Origin: Nitrospiraceae bacterium UBA6905
Lineage (GTDB): Bacteria; Nitrospirota; Thermodesulfovibrionia; Thermodesulfovibrionales; UBA6898
Direction of reading: 5' to 3'
Assembly (NCBI GenBank): GCA_002451165.1
Contig: DKBH01000016.1
Coordinates: 41,028-66,646 of the forward strand
Length of the DNA stretch: 25,619 nucleotides
Below the pieces are notes generated by a model. That model worked only from the letters and a program-made list of their open reading frames with translations. It did no database searches and had not been told where the DNA came from. A program made the position numbers and the translations under genes. Of this stretch, positions 13,759 to 21,723 are shown piece after piece; positions within the stretch are counted from its first letter, which is position 1; every line of letters starts with the position of its first letter.

Positions 13759-15024
13759 TTATTTGATCCGGTCTGTTCCAGCATACGGCCGAAGTACCTC
13801 GGGAATGACAACGCTTCCGTCCTTCTGCTGATAGTTCTCGAGAATCGCAACCAGCGTTCGTCCTATTGCCAGGCCCGAACCATTGAGCGTATGAACAAAC
13901 TCCGTACCTTTCTTCCCTTCCCGTTTAAAGCGAATACCTGCTCGCCGGGACTGGAAATCCTCGAAATTCGAGCAGGATGATATCTCTCGGTATCTGTTCT
14001 GGCCCGGAAGCCATACCTCGATATCGTAGGTCTTGGCAGAGGAGAATCCCATGTCGCCCGTGCAGAGTGTTATGACCCGGTAGGGAAGATCAAGACGCCG
14101 GAGGATTTCTTCGGCATCGCTGATAAGCTTTTCGAGCTCTTCATAGGAGTCTTCTGGACTGACAAATTTTACCAACTCTACCTTGTTGAACTGGTGCTGG
14201 CGGATCAGTCCGCGGGTATCTTTGCCGTATGACCCCGCCTCGCGCCTGAAACAGGGCGTATACGCCGTGTAATAGATAGGAAGGTCTTCCTCTCGTAATA
14301 TCTCATCCCGAAAGATATTGGTGACTGGGACTTCCGCCGTGGGAATAAGATAGAACTCGGGGTCAGCGATCCTGAAAAGTTCCATCTCGAATTTCGGCAG
14401 CTGGCCTGTGCCGATCATGCTGTCCCTGTTCACCATGATAGGGGGAAATATCTCCCTGTATCCCTTGGTGACATGGGTATCGAGCATGAAGTTCATCAAT
14501 GCACGTTCGAGACGGGCCCCCATGCCCTTCATGAGCGCAAACCTCGCCCCGGCTATCTTTGCAGCACGGTCAAAGTCTACGATGTCCAGAGGCTCTGCGA
14601 TATCCCAGTGATTCAGCGGCTCGAAATCGAATTGCCGGGGGGTGCCCCACCTTCTGATCTCTTTGTTCTCTTGTTCGTCGCGGCCCACCGGTACTGATTC
14701 ATGGGGAATGTTCGGAATGGTCAGGAGAAAAGTCTTTGTTTCTGCCTCAAGGTCACGCAGCTTCTCATCAAGTTCCTTCAGCCGGTCAGAGACCTCTTTC
14801 ATCTCGGCAAGCTGGGAACTGGCATCAGCATGCTGCCGCTTCAGCTTCCCGATCTCCTCGGAAACAGTATTCCGCCGGTTGCGAAGCTCTTCTGTCTCCT
14901 TCAGCAGCGATATTCGTTTCCCGTCAATTGCCAGAAACTCAGCGAGCGGAAACTCATAGCCCCTTTTCTGCAGGGCATTTCTGACCGTCTCGACATTCTC
15001 TCGTACATACCGTGCATCAAGCAT
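13759..15024 (-). CDS. serS: Seryl-tRNA synthetase
   Basis: A 421-residue class II aminoacyl-tRNA synthetase, full length for bacterial SerRS. Residues 1-105 form the long antiparallel coiled-coil arm that binds the long variable arm of tRNA-Ser (KETEELRNRRNTVSEEIGKL through EKLRDLEAETK). The catalytic core has TAEVPVTNIFRDEI, motif 2 TPCFRREAGSYGKDTRG, HQFNKVELVKF, SSCSNFEDFQSRRAGIRF and motif 3 LNGSGLAIGRTLVAILEN. It charges tRNA-Ser and tRNA-Sec with serine. Its 5' end is 32 bp from the stop of the exported protein gene upstream on the same strand. Confidence 0.97.
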   Translation of the reverse strand: MLDARYVRENVETVRNALQKRGYEFPLAEFLAIDGKRISLLKETEELRNRRNTVSEEIGKLKRQHADASSQLAEMKEVSDRLKELDEKLRDLEAETKTFLLTIPNIPHESVPVGRDEQENKEIRRWGTPRQFDFEPLNHWDIAEPLDIVDFDRAAKIAGARFALMKGMGARLERALMNFMLDTHVTKGYREIFPPIMVNRDSMIGTGQLPKFEMELFRIADPEFYLIPTAEVPVTNIFRDEILREEDLPIYYTAYTPCFRREAGSYGKDTRGLIRQHQFNKVELVKFVSPEDSYEELEKLISDAEEILRRLDLPYRVITLCTGDMGFSSAKTYDIEVWLPGQNRYREISSCSNFEDFQSRRAGIRFKREGKKGTEFVHTLNGSGLAIGRTLVAILENYQQKDGSVVIPEVLRPYAGTDRIK

Positions 15025-15056
15025 GGGGCTGTTCTCTTCTGGACGCCACGACCAGT

Positions 15057-15773
15057 CTATTTCTTAAAGGTAGCCTTTTCAATAAGAACGGCGTACTTAT
15101 AACCGCTGCCGAAATCCTTGTCAGCCGCGAGCGTGCCGCTTACCGTCACGATATCCCCGGTGGCCGGCACTTCGCCAGCGGAGGTTGCCACAATGTCATG
15201 CGTTCCGTCGGCAGCCTTCCCGGTGCCATCCTGCAAATGCACCCAGTTCAGCTTCATGATGCCTGTGGTCACTCTTACTACCTTTGCCTTCACGGATACG
15301 CTCTTGCCATTGAGAGTCTTTTTTTTCTTGTAAAGTTCTGCTACGGTATAGGCATTCGGGCCCGTTGCCTTTGTGACGCTTATCTTCTCTGCAGGAACCG
15401 ATTGCGCCTTGCTTCCCCCGGATTTCTTGTCGCCGGATGGTGTTGCCGACGAGTCGGCAACACCATCCGAAAAGACGATCCGATCGAACTTCCTTTTAAG
15501 TGTCTTGCTTTCAAAGTTTTCCATAACCATGCCCGGCTTGAAGGTGATCCGCTGCCCCTTCTTTACTTTCATCTGTGTGACAGCTACCCACGTCTTCTGC
15601 CCGTCCTGCTCAAGCTGAACGTAGGTATATCCTCCGCTGTCCATAGTTTCGACCACCTTGCCTGAAATGCCGGCTTGTGCCGAGGCGCCGCTCGTTGGAG
15701 ATGCGCTGTATACAGGAGTCTGTAACAGGAAAAAACTTGCGATGCTTGCAACAAGGACGAGAATCCGTTTCAT
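15057..15773 (-). CDS. Exported protein with two OB-like beta domains
   Basis: A 238-residue protein with a clear signal peptide (MKRILVLVASIASFFLL, then PVYSA). Domain 1 (about residues 35-105) starts ISGKVVETMDSGGYTYVQLE and includes KTWVAVTQMKVKKGQRI. Domain 2 (about residues 145-238) has SVSVKAKVVRVTTGIMKLNWVHLQDGTG and a GDIVTVSGTLAADKDFGSGYKY strand pair. Both look like periplasmic OB-fold modules seen beside cytochromes and nitrite-reduction proteins (NrfJ-type); the ligand is unknown. The linker between them (about residues 105-140) is low-complexity and contains a perfect palindrome at the DNA level. ATG 15773 is chosen over the upstream start at 15800 because AGGAG lies 7 nt before it. 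An extended -10 (TGGTATAAT, 15859-15851) is about 80 nt upstream. Confidence 0.78.
   Translation of the reverse strand: MKRILVLVASIASFFLLQTPVYSASPTSGASAQAGISGKVVETMDSGGYTYVQLEQDGQKTWVAVTQMKVKKGQRITFKPGMVMENFESKTLKRKFDRIVFSDGVADSSATPSGDKKSGGSKAQSVPAEKISVTKATGPNAYTVAELYKKKKTLNGKSVSVKAKVVRVTTGIMKLNWVHLQDGTGKAADGTHDIVATSAGEVPATGDIVTVSGTLAADKDFGSGYKYAVLIEKATFKK
15434..15469. repeat. Perfect 17-bp-arm inverted repeat inside a coding region
   Basis: CGGATGGTGTTGCCGAC (15434-15450) is followed by GA and then by its exact reverse complement (15453-15469). With only a 2-nt centre this is almost a perfect palindrome of 36 bp. It encodes SDGVADSSATPSG in the linker of the exported protein, so the reading frame stays open. 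It could form a strong mRNA hairpin or a DNA cruciform. Confidence 0.9.
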
Positions 15774-15850
15774 GCTTTTCTCCTTAGTATTGAAATTCAA
15801 AGCAGGGCAAGCCTCGCAAAAACTTACCGCGTATGCATGCCTGCTGAATG

Positions 15851-15859
15851 ATTATACCA
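15851..15859 (-). promoter_or_regulatory. Extended -10 promoter of the exported OB-fold protein
   Basis: TGGTATAAT on the minus strand is a perfect extended -10 element. The predicted leader of about 70 nt contains AGGAG before ATG 15773. No strong -35 box is seen. Confidence 0.5.
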
Positions 15860-15892
15860 CAAGAGGTTTCTGCTACGGCGTATCAATGAGAT

Positions 15893-15922
15893 GGGGCGGG
15901 GAACTCAATTCTTCCCCGCCCC
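15893..15922 (-). terminator. GC-rich hairpin, probable terminator
   Basis: GGGGCGGGGAA (15893-15903) and TTCCCCGCCCC (15912-15922) form a perfect 11-bp stem with an 8-nt loop. It begins 46 bp downstream of the stop of the repeat protein gene on the minus strand. There is no U-tract after it, so it may be Rho-assisted or a 3'-end stabiliser. Confidence 0.65.
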
Positions 15923-15967
15923 GGTCCTCTTCCTCCGAACTGCAGCGTATGGTGTGGCAGACTCGTG

Positions 15968-16600
15968 CTATTGCTTTTTTTCTCGTATCGCCTTCGCATC
16001 TCGATCGAGGATATCTTGCATTTTTTCCTCTTCCTCAGGTGTAAATTTGCCATCCTTGTTCAGCTCTGCATACTTTGCCTTGGCCTTTGCAAGGTTTTCC
16101 TGAAGCTTCTCTGCTTCCTTTTTGGTGAGGGCCCCAGATTTTATTCCCTCATCGATCCTCTCCTGCTGATTTTGGAAGCGATGCGTTATTTCAGGCCCTG
16201 TAAAAGGCCTTACCGGGTTTTTCTTCTTGTCGGTTATCATCTTGTTGTTTCTGTGCAGCATGTTCTGGAGATTGCCCTGTTCCCGTTCAGTCACCTTTCC
16301 GTCTTTCGTAACAGCTTCCTTCTTTTCCTTGATCCGTTTCAGGTTTTCCTCTGCGGTCTTTGCTTCATCCTTGGAAAGAGTCTTTTTCGCGACCGCATCG
16401 TCAATAAGTTTCTGCTGCTCCTTAATCTTGGCGTCGAAATCGCTTCCCGTCATTACCTGTGATACTCCCGACTTCTCGGTAAGCTTCTGCTTCTGCTCTT
16501 TGATCATGCCACCGATATCAGCTGATTCAGAAACCGCATATCCGATAAAAAATACCGCAACAACAAAGGATAGAAAAATGATAAGAAACTTTGCTTTCAT
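15968..16600 (-). CDS. Exported helical repeat protein with DxDG-like loops
   Basis: A 210-residue protein with a signal peptide (about residues 1-25). Its body is duplicated. Repeat 1 (about residues 60-125) and repeat 2 (about residues 143-208) share the pattern IDxxxxxxxLxxxEAxxxxxNLxxxKxK, then a KDGKxT loop (TKDGKVT at 98-104, NKDGKFT at 181-187), then a helix with ILDR or MLHR. The loop recalls a minimal EF-hand, but the usual acidic residues are incomplete. Very high Lys and Glu content suggests coiled coil. I know similar periplasmic proteins only as hypotheticals; a metal-responsive or structural role is inference. GGAGGAAGCC directly before the ATG is a strong ribosome site. Confidence 0.75.
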   Translation of the reverse strand: MKAKFLIIFLSFVVAVFFIGYAVSESADIGGMIKEQKQKLTEKSGVSQVMTGSDFDAKIKEQQKLIDDAVAKKTLSKDEAKTAEENLKRIKEKKEAVTKDGKVTEREQGNLQNMLHRNNKMITDKKKNPVRPFTGPEITHRFQNQQERIDEGIKSGALTKKEAEKLQENLAKAKAKYAELNKDGKFTPEEEEKMQDILDRDAKAIREKKQ

Positions 16601-16622
16601 GGCTTCCTCCTAAAAGTAACGT

Positions 16623-16637
16623 AGTATTGGGAATACT
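16623..16637. repeat. Short inverted repeat upstream of the helical repeat protein gene
   Basis: AGTATT and AATACT flank GGG. The repeat lies 23 nt before the minus-strand start codon (16600), next to a TATGAT -10-like box, so it could be an operator. It is short and may be chance. Confidence 0.25.
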
Positions 16638-16749
16638 TATCATAATAGCAGAAAATCACCTCCCTGCAAGATATTTTTTTGAGGTTCTTCTTGGTGTTTC
16701 CTCCCTGGATATCGCGCCATAATATATCGACACTATAGTAGTATAGTAT

Positions 16750-17169
16750 ATGGGTTTTTTTGTTGTATCAGCAACAAAGGAAAACCTCCTGAGGCAGCGG
16801 ATGGAGAAGCTCGGCATTCGGGAAGAAGACATCGAGGAATCATTCATTCGTTCAGGTGGCAAGGGGGGCCAGCATGTGAACAAGGTCTCAACCTGCGTTC
16901 ATCTCCGGCACCTTTCCACAGGGATCGAAGTCAAATGCCGCAAGGAACGTTCTCAGGCATTAAACCGATACCGAGCCCGCGTATTATTGCTCGACAAGAT
17001 CGATGCCCTGCTCCACGGAAAGGAAAGCGCAGAACAACAGCGTATCGAAAAACTCAGAAGACAAAAGCGTAAGAGATCAAGGCGGGCGAAGGAAAAAATG
17101 CTCGCCGACAAACATGCAACCACCGCAAAAAAAGTACTTCGCGGCCGTGTTTTGACCGATGAGGCATAA
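16750..17169 (+). CDS. Stand-alone GGQ release-factor-like protein
   Basis: A 139-residue protein made only of the peptidyl-tRNA hydrolysis domain of class I release factors. The catalytic loop is SGGKGGQHVNKVSTCVHL (G39-G40-Q41). After it comes the usual strand SGIEVKCRKERSQALNRYRA and a very basic helical tail (LRRQKRKRSRRAKEK) like that which anchors ArfB/YaeJ or C12orf65 in the mRNA channel. No codon-recognition domain is present, so a ribosome rescue role, freeing stalled nascent chains, is the likely function. No Shine-Dalgarno site precedes the ATG; TATAGT lies 10 nt upstream (16734-16739). Its last 11 bp overlap the next gene. Confidence 0.85.
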   Translation: MGFFVVSATKENLLRQRMEKLGIREEDIEESFIRSGGKGGQHVNKVSTCVHLRHLSTGIEVKCRKERSQALNRYRARVLLLDKIDALLHGKESAEQQRIEKLRRQKRKRSRRAKEKMLADKHATTAKKVLRGRVLTDEA

Positions 17170-17797
17170 TATCCTGGAAACAATATTTGCTCGGCTGTAT
17201 ATAACCTTCGGACCGCAATCCTGGTGGCCTGCCGAGACCCCCCTGGAGACCGCGATCGGTGCAATATTGACACAGAATACCAGCTGGTCGAACGTCGAAA
17301 AAGCGATCGAGCGACTCAAGAACCACGCGTTGCTGAGCGCACGGGCACTGCACGCAGTCGCCCCTGCAGACCTTGCACAGCTCCTGCGACCTGTCGGGTA
17401 TTACAATATAAAGTCACAACGGATCAAGAACTTCATCAGCTTCCTCATGAGCTACTACCGGGGCAGCATGATGGTAATGGAACGGGAAGAGATGTCCGTG
17501 ATCAGAAAAAAATTGCTTTCCGTCAACGGGATCGGTCAGGAGACCGCAGACGCGATCATGCTGTATGCTCTCCACAAACCGGTTTTTGTTATCGACGCTT
17601 ACACGAAAAGGATTTGTTCACGACATAATATCCTGCAGCATGAACTGCCCTATGAAGCATGGCAGAATCTGTTCCACGGGAGCATGAAGAGTGACGTTCA
17701 GTTGTTTAACGAATACCATGCACTTCTCGTCAGGCTTGCAAAGGACTTCTGCCGGACGATACCCTACTGCAGCGGATGCCCCCTTGAGAGAATCTGA
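17159..17797 (+). CDS. Endonuclease III-like (MagIII-type) HhH-GPD DNA glycosylase
   Basis: A 212-residue base-excision repair protein. The N-terminal helices carry PLETAIGAILTQNTSWSNVEKAI. The helix-hairpin-helix is LLSVNGIGQETADAIMLYA (about residues 119-137), and the catalytic Asp is D146 in FVIDAYTKRI. Where E. coli Nth has the lyase lysine (GVGRKTA) this protein has GIGQETA, as in the MagIII group, so it is probably a monofunctional glycosylase of alkylated purines. The iron-sulfur region has C198, C204 and C207, but the protein ends five residues later without the fourth cysteine. The ATG lies within the end of the release-factor gene (11-bp overlap), implying coupling. Confidence 0.88.
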   Translation: MRHNILETIFARLYITFGPQSWWPAETPLETAIGAILTQNTSWSNVEKAIERLKNHALLSARALHAVAPADLAQLLRPVGYYNIKSQRIKNFISFLMSYYRGSMMVMEREEMSVIRKKLLSVNGIGQETADAIMLYALHKPVFVIDAYTKRICSRHNILQHELPYEAWQNLFHGSMKSDVQLFNEYHALLVRLAKDFCRTIPYCSGCPLERI

Positions 17798-17799
17798 TC

Positions 17800-17994
17800 A
17801 TGGTTAGGGCCGTCACACAACTGCTCGTCGGGTTGATGCTGCTCTTCGGCTTTTTCACGCTCCTTCCCAAGGCTTTCCTGGAATTTCAGACCGGGAAGGT
17901 GCTAAAAAGTCTTATTTCTCTGCTGCTCGGTCTAAGCGCGCTTTTCTTTTCCTGGATGGCTTTCTACTATGCCTACCTATTCTTCAGCCAGTAG
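17800..17994 (+). CDS. Small two-helix membrane protein
   Basis: A 64-residue, very hydrophobic protein starting 2 nt after the glycosylase stop, so probably translated from the same message. Two membrane segments are visible (about residues 5-25 and 36-62) around a short basic turn, FQTGKVLKS. No family is recognised. Its last 18 bp overlap the 3' end of the convergent DivIVA-family gene. Confidence 0.6.
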   Translation: MVRAVTQLLVGLMLLFGFFTLLPKAFLEFQTGKVLKSLISLLLGLSALFFSWMAFYYAYLFFSQ

Positions 17995-18537
17995 GGTATC
18001 ATCCGGGATTTCTGCGCGTATCCAGCTTCCCTCGTTATCCCTCGTGTCGGTCATCTCCTGAAGGGCGTGAAGACTGAATGACTCTTTTCTCTGCTCGCTG
18101 TCACCGGCAAGGATCCGCCCAAAGCGCTCCAAAACGTCACGCAACTCGGCGTGAAGCCGTCTCCGCATCATCCTCAGATCAACGATCTCTTCGTTGATGT
18201 CCAAGACCTTCTCATGGGAACTTCCCACCAGCTCCTCTGCCTGTTGCATCGCTTTTTCGAGAAGTCGGTCCGCCTCTTTTCTGGCCATGACCTTGTATTC
18301 ATCAGACATGTGTTGGGCTTCCTGAAGGGTCCGTCCCAGAAGGTTCTCCATGTCCCAGAACCTCCTGATCTCATCGTCCGTCTGCTGCAACCGTTCCTTC
18401 AGTGCAGCATTTTCCCTGAGCAGATCTTCGATCTCCTCTCGAATCAGCTCAAGGAATGCGGAGACCTCTTCGGTATGAAATCCCCTGAATCTTATCGGGA
18501 AGTGCTTCTGCTGTATATCGAGCGGCGTTATCCTCAT
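17977..18537 (-). CDS. DivIVA-domain protein
   Basis: A 186-residue protein. Residues 1-60 are the DivIVA membrane-binding module: MRITPLDIQQKHFPIRFRGF, followed by VSAFLELIREEIEDLLREN. A long coiled coil runs to about residue 145 (KERLQQTDDEIRRF, then RLLEKAMQQAEELVGSSHEKV and VDLRMMRRRLHAEL). DivIVA proteins sit on curved membrane at poles and septa and recruit partners. TATAAT (18551-18546, minus strand) ends 8 nt before the ATG with no Shine-Dalgarno site, again suggesting a leaderless message. The stop lies inside the end of the convergent small membrane gene. Confidence 0.88.
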   Translation of the reverse strand: MRITPLDIQQKHFPIRFRGFHTEEVSAFLELIREEIEDLLRENAALKERLQQTDDEIRRFWDMENLLGRTLQEAQHMSDEYKVMARKEADRLLEKAMQQAEELVGSSHEKVLDINEEIVDLRMMRRRLHAELRDVLERFGRILAGDSEQRKESFSLHALQEMTDTRDNEGSWIRAEIPDDTLLAEE

Positions 18538-18574
18538 GCAACAATATTATACATGAATATGTTTTCTTTCACCC

Positions 18575-19207
18575 TTACGACGTCTGTTTCTTACCAATGA
18601 CAACAAGATGTCGCACACTCCTCTGGAAGGGGAGTATCATATCTTGTCTTCTGATTTCCCTGCCCGTGACATATCGAAGCTCTTCGCCGACCTTCGGTCC
18701 TTTATTCAGAATAAGCACGCCGTTTACGTTAAGTAACCTTTCAGCTTTGTCGATGAATTCAGGTACGCTAAAAAGCGCTCGTGTCACAGCAGCATCGAAC
18801 CGTTCTCCCTGAACATCCTCAACTCGTGCATTGATAATCCTGAGCCTGTCAAGGCGGAGTTTCCTCTGGATATGTGCAAGAAACTGCGCTTTCTTCTGAG
18901 AGGGTTCCACAAGCGTTACGCTCAGTTCAGGCTGTATGATCTTCATGGGTATGCCCGGAAATCCTGCTCCGCTCCCGATATCGGCAACCGTGTGGACAGC
19001 TTTGGGAAGCACTTTGTGGAACAGCAGCGAGTCAAGGAAATGTTTTATAACAATGTCAGCATCCGTCCGCAAACCCGTGAGGTTATAAGCTCTGTTCCAT
19101 TTCTTGAGCTCCGAGAGAAGACGCGAGAAGGCCTCGATCTGTCCTTCATTGTAAGAAATCCCGAGGATTTCGAGGCCGTTGATGAAAAGATCCCTTGCTT
19201 CTCCCAT
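18575..19207 (-). CDS. rsmG: 16S rRNA (guanine527-N7)-methyltransferase RsmG
   Basis: A 210-residue SAM-dependent Rossmann methyltransferase that makes m7G527 in 16S rRNA. The family marks are NLTGLRTDADIVIKHFLDSL, the SAM loop VADIGSGAGFPGIPMKI, ELSVTLVEPSQKKAQFL, and the FDAAVTRALFS strand carrying the conserved arginine. The length is as expected. AGGGG lies just before the ATG. Its position directly after gyrA near the origin fits the usual rsmG neighbourhood in many bacteria. Confidence 0.95.
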   Translation of the reverse strand: MGEARDLFINGLEILGISYNEGQIEAFSRLLSELKKWNRAYNLTGLRTDADIVIKHFLDSLLFHKVLPKAVHTVADIGSGAGFPGIPMKIIQPELSVTLVEPSQKKAQFLAHIQRKLRLDRLRIINARVEDVQGERFDAAVTRALFSVPEFIDKAERLLNVNGVLILNKGPKVGEELRYVTGREIRRQDMILPFQRSVRHLVVIGKKQTS

Positions 19208-19278
19208 AACCCCTATCCATGAAGATAGTGCCCATCACCGCAGTTTCTGACGGAACTTACAAACAACGTATTGCCGTC

Positions 19279-21684
19279 CTAATCCTTTTCAACCGCCTTT
19301 GCAATACTGACGATTTTTCCCTCATCAATATCCATGAGCTTTACTCCCTGGGTATTCCTGCCCAGCAGGGATATATCTTCAGCCCTGGTACGTATGAGCT
19401 TGCCGGCACTCGTAATCATCACGACTTCATCCTCATCCCGAACGAACAGCAGGCCGGCCACTTTTCCACCCTTTTCAGTGAGCTTCAGGGATATGACACC
19501 TTTACCGCCCCTGCCCTGAAGGGGATAATCCTCAATTTTTGTCCTCTTGCCAAGGCCATTCTCTGCAGCAGTAAGGACTGAAGCCTTTTCATCGACAACT
19601 TCTGCTGCGACAACCTCGTCCCCTTTTTCGAGCTTTATGCCCCGAACACCTGTTGCCGTCCTGCCCATATCCCGCACATCTCCTTCATGGAACTTTATGG
19701 CTAACCCGTTCAGGGTACCGATGATCAGATCGTTGGTGCCACTGGTCTTTCTCACCGCAATCAGCTCATCTCCCTCATCAAGGGATATGGCGATAATGCC
19801 TTTGCCCCGCGGATTACTGTATGCAGTAAGCGCGGTCTTCTTGACCGTGCCGTTCTTGGTAAACATCACTAGATACCCTTCCTTGAAATCACGCACCGGA
19901 AGTGCCGTCGTGACACGTTCGCCCTCAGAAAGCTGCAGCAGGTTAACCATCGCCTTTCCCTTGGCCGTCCTGCCTGCTTCGGGCAACTGGTAGGTCTTCA
20001 ACCAGTACAGCCTTCCGAAGTTCGAGAAGAAGAGCATGTAATCATGGGTCGAGCCGATAAAGAGCTGCGCAACGAAATCCTCCTCCTTCGTCTCCATGCC
20101 GGTGAGGCCTTTTCCTCCCCTCCGCTGACTCCGGTATGCGCTCAGAGGATTTCGCTTAATGTATCCCTGATGGGACAGGGTAATGACCATCTCTTCCTCC
20201 GTAATAAGGTCTTCAATGGTTATTTCCCGTGTATCTTCGCTTATCTCTGTCCGTCTTTCATCTGCGTATCTCTTTTTGACCTCCAGCAGCTCTTCTCTGA
20301 TAATCTTTGAAACGAGCTTTTCGCTTTCGAGGATCGCCTTCAGCCGTTCGATCTCCTTGAGGGTCTCCTTATATTCACTGACGATCTTTTCCCGCTCAAG
20401 CCCGGTGAGCCTCTGCAGCTTCATGTCGAGGATTGCCTGGGCCTGCATCTCGGTAAGCCGGAATCCCTGGATGAGACCGTTTCGTGCCTCCTCTGGATTC
20501 CTGGATTTTCTGATGAGGGCTATGACCTCATCAAGATGGTCGAGGGCTATCTTGAGCCCTTCCAAGATATGCGCCCGCTCCTCAGCTTTTCTCAACTCAA
20601 ACCGGGTCCTACGCAGGATGACGTCACGCCGATGCTGAAGGAAATAGTTGAGCAGGGTATTCAGTTTAAGCACGCGCGGCTGTCCGCTAACCAGTGCAAG
20701 CATGATAATGCCAAAGGTCGTTTCCATCTGCGTATGCTTGTAGAGATTGTTCAGTACCACTTCAGCCATGGCGTTACGCTTCAACTCGATGACGACCCGA
20801 ATGCCATCCCGGTCTGATTCATCCCGAATATCGGATATGTCTTCTATCTGTTTTTCCCTCACCAGCTCCGCAATCTTCTCGATAAGCCTGGCTTTGTTGA
20901 CCTGATAGGGCATCTCCGTGATAATGATATTTTCTCCCCCCCGATGTTCCTTTTCTATCTTGGCCTTTGCCCTAACTTTCACCAGCCCCCTGCCGGTCGT
21001 ATAGGCATCCTTGATCCCAGCTGTTCCGTGGATAATGCCTCCCGTCGGAAAGTCCGGCCCCTTGATCGCGGTCATCAGTTTCTCCAGCGGCGCGTTCCGG
21101 TCATCCAAAAGCATAACCAGACCGTCGATCACTTCTCCCAGATTATGCGGCGGAATGTTGGTCGCCATACCGACTGCTATTCCCGCTGCCCCATTAATGA
21201 TCAGGTTGGGAATCTTTGAAGGCAGCACCTTCGGCTCTTCAGTTGTTTCATCGAAGTTCGGTATGAAATCGACCGTTTCCTTGTCAATATCGGACAGAAG
21301 CTCTTCGGCAATCTTAGCCATCCGTGCCTCTGTATACCGGTAAGCAGCAGCCTTGTCCCCGTCAATCGAACCGAAATTGCCCTGCCCGTCGACGAGCATA
21401 TAGCGCATGTTGAAATCCTGCGCAAGCCTCACCATGGCGTCATAAACTGCTGAATCGCCATGGGGATGATATTTCTTAAGAACCTCTCCCACAACGCCGG
21501 CACTCTTCGAATATTTTTTGTTCGGGAGGAGGCCCTCCCGGAACATGGCATAGAGTATCCGCCGCTGAACCGGCTTAAGCCCATCCCGGACCTCGGGCAG
21601 CGCGCGGCCTATGATTACGCTCATCGCGTAATCGAGATAACTGATCTTCATCTCCTCTTCGATATTAATAGGAAGCTTTGACAT
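19279..21684 (-). CDS. gyrA: DNA gyrase subunit A
   Basis: An 801-residue subunit that cuts and rejoins DNA in the A2B2 gyrase. The catalytic tyrosine is Y117 in AYRYTEARM. The quinolone region HPHGDSAVYDAMVRLAQ keeps Ser at 78 and Asp at 82, the residues of drug-sensitive enzymes. The C-terminal beta-pinwheel begins after about residue 500 and contains the GyrA box QRRGGKG (in YRSQRRGGKGLTGM), which marks a true supercoiling gyrase rather than topoisomerase IV. AAAGG precedes the ATG. It follows the lipoprotein gene by 39 bp. Confidence 0.98.
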   Translation of the reverse strand: MSKLPINIEEEMKISYLDYAMSVIIGRALPEVRDGLKPVQRRILYAMFREGLLPNKKYSKSAGVVGEVLKKYHPHGDSAVYDAMVRLAQDFNMRYMLVDGQGNFGSIDGDKAAAYRYTEARMAKIAEELLSDIDKETVDFIPNFDETTEEPKVLPSKIPNLIINGAAGIAVGMATNIPPHNLGEVIDGLVMLLDDRNAPLEKLMTAIKGPDFPTGGIIHGTAGIKDAYTTGRGLVKVRAKAKIEKEHRGGENIIITEMPYQVNKARLIEKIAELVREKQIEDISDIRDESDRDGIRVVIELKRNAMAEVVLNNLYKHTQMETTFGIIMLALVSGQPRVLKLNTLLNYFLQHRRDVILRRTRFELRKAEERAHILEGLKIALDHLDEVIALIRKSRNPEEARNGLIQGFRLTEMQAQAILDMKLQRLTGLEREKIVSEYKETLKEIERLKAILESEKLVSKIIREELLEVKKRYADERRTEISEDTREITIEDLITEEEMVITLSHQGYIKRNPLSAYRSQRRGGKGLTGMETKEEDFVAQLFIGSTHDYMLFFSNFGRLYWLKTYQLPEAGRTAKGKAMVNLLQLSEGERVTTALPVRDFKEGYLVMFTKNGTVKKTALTAYSNPRGKGIIAISLDEGDELIAVRKTSGTNDLIIGTLNGLAIKFHEGDVRDMGRTATGVRGIKLEKGDEVVAAEVVDEKASVLTAAENGLGKRTKIEDYPLQGRGGKGVISLKLTEKGGKVAGLLFVRDEDEVVMITSAGKLIRTRAEDISLLGRNTQGVKLMDIDEGKIVSIAKAVEKD

Positions 21685-21723
21685 GTAGTATTAAACCTTT
21701 CTTCCGCGGTATGTATTATTGCG

